From: Duganella dendranthematis | GTDB taxonomy: Bacteria; Pseudomonadota; Gammaproteobacteria; Burkholderiales; Burkholderiaceae_D | Reading direction: 5' to 3' | DNA length: 64,000 nucleotides | Assembly: GCF_012849375.1 (NCBI RefSeq) | Contig: NZ_CP051684.1 | Location: forward strand, 1,984,001 to 2,048,000 | Shown: one piece after another, positions 58,906 to 64,000 of the stretch | Position numbering within the stretch: the first letter of the stretch is position 1 | How the letters are laid out: every line of letters starts with the position of its first letter | Position numbers and translations under genes: made by a program | The notes under the pieces: generated by a model | What the model was told of the DNA's origin: nothing | Seen by the model: only the letters and a program-made list of their open reading frames with translations | The model's database searches: none

Positions 58906-58973
58906 GCCCCGGCGCCCGCCGGGGCCCAGAGAACGCATGCTCAGCATGGATTCCCGCCGCTGCGGGAATGACG
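58906..58973. repeat. REP-like repeat before gyrB, copy 2
   Basis: A GC hairpin GCCCCGGCG-CC-CGCCGGGGC (58906-58925) followed by GCATGCTCAGCATGGATT and TTCCCGCCGCTGCGGGAA. The second hairpin with its GCTCAGCAT flank is the reverse complement of the element at 6788-6819. It lies in the dnaN-gyrB gap and could also terminate dnaN transcripts. Confidence 0.65.
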
Positions 58974-58996
58974 TCCCAGTAATACACGCATATTGA

Positions 58997-61504
<2,508 letters not shown>

Positions 61505-61530
61505 TTCTGCCGAAATTCTCTGCAATTAAT

Positions 61531-61555
61531 AAAAGGGGCTATACGGCCCCTTTTT
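61531..61555. terminator. Terminator after gyrB
   Basis: AAAAGGGGC (61531-61539), TATACG loop, GCCCCTTTTT (61546-61555): a strong stem followed by a T-run on the plus strand. Confidence 0.85.
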
Positions 61556-61581
61556 CCATTTAATCTACTTATAAAATTCTT

Positions 61582-61821
61582 ATGGCCGAGAAGAAGAAAA
61601 AAGACTCAGCAGTCACACCTTCTGTTTCATCTTACTCAACCGCAAAGCTTCCATTCGAGACCGATGAATTACGCACCTATTTAGAGCGGTTTTTTAATAG
61701 GCTGGTAGAAAATCTATTAGATGGGCGGCAAATTAAGATAGGTAACTTCAAGTGGGGAATTTACTGGTTTTATGACTACGATAATGAACCGACTGCAGTA
61801 ATTGCACTCAGTGCCGTCTGA
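61582..61821 (+). CDS. Hypothetical 79-residue protein
   Basis: A Lys-rich start (MAEKKKKDSAVTPSV) leads to an amphipathic helix (TDELRTYLERFFNRLVENLLDG) and a short aromatic stretch (FKWGIYWFYDYD). I do not recognise it. It sits between gyrB and the convergent PAAR gene, where base composition and codon use become more AT-rich, so it may belong to the effector island. No ribosome site stands out before the ATG. Confidence 0.5.
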   Translation: MAEKKKKDSAVTPSVSSYSTAKLPFETDELRTYLERFFNRLVENLLDGRQIKIGNFKWGIYWFYDYDNEPTAVIALSAV

Positions 61822-61853
61822 TCAACTCGCTACGACTACAGTATTAAGGATAT

Positions 61854-62111
61854 CTAGACCGACGAAAGAAGTCCAGCGCCACAAGCAGTCTTATCACCAT
61901 CGTAAGCAACGGCTCGTCCACGATGGTGACGCTCGCTAGTAGCAAGCTGAATAGGGAAGACGCCCTTACATTTCGGGCACATAGCCAAATCCCCCTCCAC
62001 AGCTACCGCTTGGCCAAGCGCCTTCAAGTCTGATTGGGCGGAGATGACTTTGCCTCCATGAGTAGTCTTGTCTCCTAAACGAATAACCCCACATCCCTTG
62101 CTGTCCTTCAT
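61854..62111 (-). CDS. PAAR domain protein
   Basis: 85 residues. GVIRLGDKTTHGGKVISAQSD is the start of a PAAR repeat; later GDLAMCPKCKGVFP and AYDGDKTACGAGL supply the Cys and His positions expected for zinc binding. PAAR proteins cap the VgrG spike of the type VI secretion machine and help deliver effectors. It lies 15 bases after the lipase-like gene, and an AAGGAC precedes its ATG. VgrG is not in the window. Confidence 0.85.
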   Translation of the reverse strand: MKDSKGCGVIRLGDKTTHGGKVISAQSDLKALGQAVAVEGDLAMCPKCKGVFPIQLATSERHHRGRAVAYDGDKTACGAGLLSSV

Positions 62112-62126
62112 AGCATGTCCTTGTGT

Positions 62127-63743
62127 TTATCCGACATAAGGCGTATCTGAACCCCGGAATACCCGGCGATAACGCCAGTGCCCAGAGGCTTCTACGAATT
62201 TCTTTCGAAAACCTGCCACAGAGTCGTGTACAAATTTGTCAAAAAATAGTGCTAGCGTAGGGGAAATTTTAGGTTGTTGTACGATACGAAATCGTAATGC
62301 AGGGGCTTCCATCTCAAGATGTAACAATCCGCTCTGGGCACCGCTTCGATCAAAAAGACTAGTTCGCGCTCCCGAGACAGCTGCATAGGCTTTGGAGCCT
62401 TTAATTTGTTCATCGGACTCACAGAAATACGCGTTAGCCGCTAATAAAAGAGCGCGATCCTCAGCATTCGCTTTTTGGAACTGCGCTAAATTTTTATAAT
62501 TCTGTCGCTCCTGCCAAAGCCAAACAAGATAAGGAAATTCCCAGTCACCTAGCGATCTAGGAGCTTCCATTGACTCAATGAGAAATTGATCAAAAGCATT
62601 TTGCAACTCACTATCAACCGCAAAAATGGCCCGATCGACTTCTGGCAATAGCCCTTTTGACAAGGGAACACCTGCACTAACCGCGCAATCAAACATATGA
62701 TTTAAAGGTATTTGTGAAAGCTTCAGGGAATCACGACTGGATACACCAAGCTCGCCAGCGGCATAACCACCGCCGACATCACTGTGTGATCCAGGATAAG
62801 CAAACTCTATGCAGTTGGGAGGAAGTACATTATCAATTAACACAGTATCGAGTGGGAATGCTTTTCTCAACTCATGCATGGCAATAAAGTGAACACAGTT
62901 TTCAACACTAGGTAAGACTCGAAGGGTAGCGGCCGTCGCCCAGCAGGAATGGCCTCCAGTTGTTTTTCTGTTCGTTACGCCATCCATCTTCCCGACCGAG
63001 GCTACGGTATCCATCACGCCCAAAAAACGAAAGCGGACAGGTATTCCTGCCAACGATGACTTAGTCATCAAGTCGTTCATCCAGTGGCAAAAGACCCTGG
63101 CCTCGGTGGCCCCACGAGAAAATCCAAATACATCCAAAAAACACGTGCAAATCTTGGGGACCTTATTGGCTTTCATCCTTATCTGCATGTCGCGCAGACA
63201 GGTAGTTAAGAATTTTACTCGTCTAGCACCATCGTCATCGTCATCGACTAAATTTCCAAATAATCCGAATTGCTTTACCATATTTTTTTGGGCTTCAGTT
63301 GGCTCAGCGCTACATAAGGCTTTAATCCTATCTGATCCGAACATTTCTGTACCAAAGAAACTGCGGTGTATCGCATCAATGACCCGCAAAATCGCATAAA
63401 TAATCCGACCGTCTCCGCCAGTAGCGAAAGCACCTCCGTAAGCCGTCTCTTTGTACTCTCCGATTAGAGGAAAAGGAGTACCAAGGCCGGGGACATATAT
63501 CCTATAATTTCCTGTCGGCTGGTGCTCTGGGTAGGTTTGATGAAGTCTCAAAACGTTGGAGCGAGCGGATATCCCTCCGCCAGGGTTCAGGCAGTTACCA
63601 GTCCCATCAAAGAAAATACCTATCTGCACTGTCATTTCGCAGACGGAGGCAGTAGCGAGCGGCGCAGGCTGCGACGGCTTTATGGATTTAGTTGGCGCAG
63701 TTCTCGTCACACGAAATTTCACTCCAACATCTTTCATTTCCAT
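62127..63743 (-). CDS. DUF2235 / Tle1-like lipase, probable type VI effector
   Basis: 538 residues. It has IGIFFDGTGNCLN (41-53), the nucleophile elbow GFSRG (207-211, a GxSxG), MDTVASVG and MHELRKAFPLD, and PGSHSDVGGGY (317-327), the catalytic Asp region: the ordered signature of DUF2235 phospholipase effectors (Tle1 group). It would hydrolyse phospholipids of rival cells. ATG at 63743 follows AAGGAG at 7 bases and overlaps the end of the upstream gene by about 10 bases. With PAAR after it and a probable immunity gene before it, this forms a compact effector module. AT-richer than the rest of the window. Confidence 0.85.
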   Translation of the reverse strand: MEMKDVGVKFRVTRTAPTKSIKPSQPAPLATASVCEMTVQIGIFFDGTGNCLNPGGGISARSNVLRLHQTYPEHQPTGNYRIYVPGLGTPFPLIGEYKETAYGGAFATGGDGRIIYAILRVIDAIHRSFFGTEMFGSDRIKALCSAEPTEAQKNMVKQFGLFGNLVDDDDDGARRVKFLTTCLRDMQIRMKANKVPKICTCFLDVFGFSRGATEARVFCHWMNDLMTKSSLAGIPVRFRFLGVMDTVASVGKMDGVTNRKTTGGHSCWATAATLRVLPSVENCVHFIAMHELRKAFPLDTVLIDNVLPPNCIEFAYPGSHSDVGGGYAAGELGVSSRDSLKLSQIPLNHMFDCAVSAGVPLSKGLLPEVDRAIFAVDSELQNAFDQFLIESMEAPRSLGDWEFPYLVWLWQERQNYKNLAQFQKANAEDRALLLAANAYFCESDEQIKGSKAYAAVSGARTSLFDRSGAQSGLLHLEMEAPALRFRIVQQPKISPTLALFFDKFVHDSVAGFRKKFVEASGHWRYRRVFRGSDTPYVG

Positions 63744-64000
63744 GGATTGCTCCTTTTGCTTATTTCCGCTAACTCGGACGGAGAAAATATTGCCCTAATA
63801 GGCAAGCCTGCGGTCGCTAAAAGTCCGCCTTCCCTCTGGCCAAAAAGGACAGGGTGTACGGGACTACTAACTGAATACTTTGTTGACAACACGCGTACCC
63901 TACCTCGAGGAAAAAAGTGGACGTACAAATCATGTGGCTCATCGTATTGTTCAATCGGGACCTTGGCGATGTACACTCCTTTTTCTGTCACGCTTTGATA
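63734..64000 (-). CDS. Probable immunity protein, 3' part (cut by window edge)
   Basis: At least 85 residues, read from a GTG at 63991; the frame stays open to the window edge, so the gene probably continues to the right. The visible part (DLYVHFFPRGRVRVLSTKYS and SPVHPVLFGQ) has the look of DUF3304 proteins, which commonly sit beside Tle1-type lipases and are thought to neutralise them. No signal peptide is seen because the N-terminus is missing. Overlaps the lipase start. Confidence 0.6.
   Translation of the reverse strand, partial: YQSVTEKGVYIAKVPIEQYDEPHDLYVHFFPRGRVRVLSTKYSVSSPVHPVLFGQREGGLLATAGLPIRAIFSPSELAEISKRSNPWK

Overview
The window is a high-GC chromosome segment from a betaproteobacterium. 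The 16S and 23S sequences, the 44-residue L34 protein and the gene content fit Burkholderiales, most likely Oxalobacteraceae (Massilia, Duganella or Janthinobacterium type). It contains the replication origin neighbourhood: mnmE, yidC, yidD, rnpA and rpmH run leftward, a DnaA-box-bearing gap follows, and dnaA, dnaN and gyrB run rightward (51.8-61.5 kb).

Layout. 1-9.2 kb holds mostly metabolic and envelope genes: the 5' end of fadD behind a perfect operator-like palindrome, a lipoprotein metallopeptidase, a molybdopterin oxidoreductase, an M20 amidohydrolase, a beta-hydroxyacid dehydrogenase, a PagL-like outer-membrane enzyme, and an L,D-transpeptidase coupled to a TPR protein that looks frameshifted. 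9.3-35.4 kb is dominated by three complete rRNA operons, all transcribed leftward, away from the origin. They are separated by small gene islands: a TonB receptor plus an SPFH/SH3 pair plus a two-component system, then a sodium symporter plus a receiver-kinase protein. The operons differ: the first has no spacer tRNAs, the other two carry tRNA-Ile and tRNA-Ala, and the 16S and 23S copies carry different, partly base-pair-compensated variants.

35.8-51.8 kb encodes a B12-binding radical SAM protein, a Mla/MCE-type lipid transport operon (permease with STAS domain, ATPase, MCE protein, lipoprotein), VanZ, a thioredoxin-like ferredoxin, an alpha/beta hydrolase, a D,D-carboxypeptidase, a degenerate EAL/HDOD protein, an aldo/keto reductase, pssA, a CAP-domain lipoprotein, an orphan HPt protein, a small zinc-ribbon protein, a diguanylate cyclase and an SMP-30-like protein. 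After gyrB (61.6-64.0 kb) the base composition becomes visibly more AT-rich. There lies a type VI secretion-type effector module: a PAAR protein, a DUF2235/Tle1-like lipase and a probable immunity partner cut by the window edge.

The rRNA operons sit within about 21-47 kb of the origin and are co-directional with the leftward fork, giving high dosage. No insertion sequence, prophage or CRISPR array was seen. I did not find a clearly new system; the most informative unusual points are the rrn cluster heterogeneity, the tandem conserved rrn promoters, the frameshift at about 8050, and the effector island beside gyrB.
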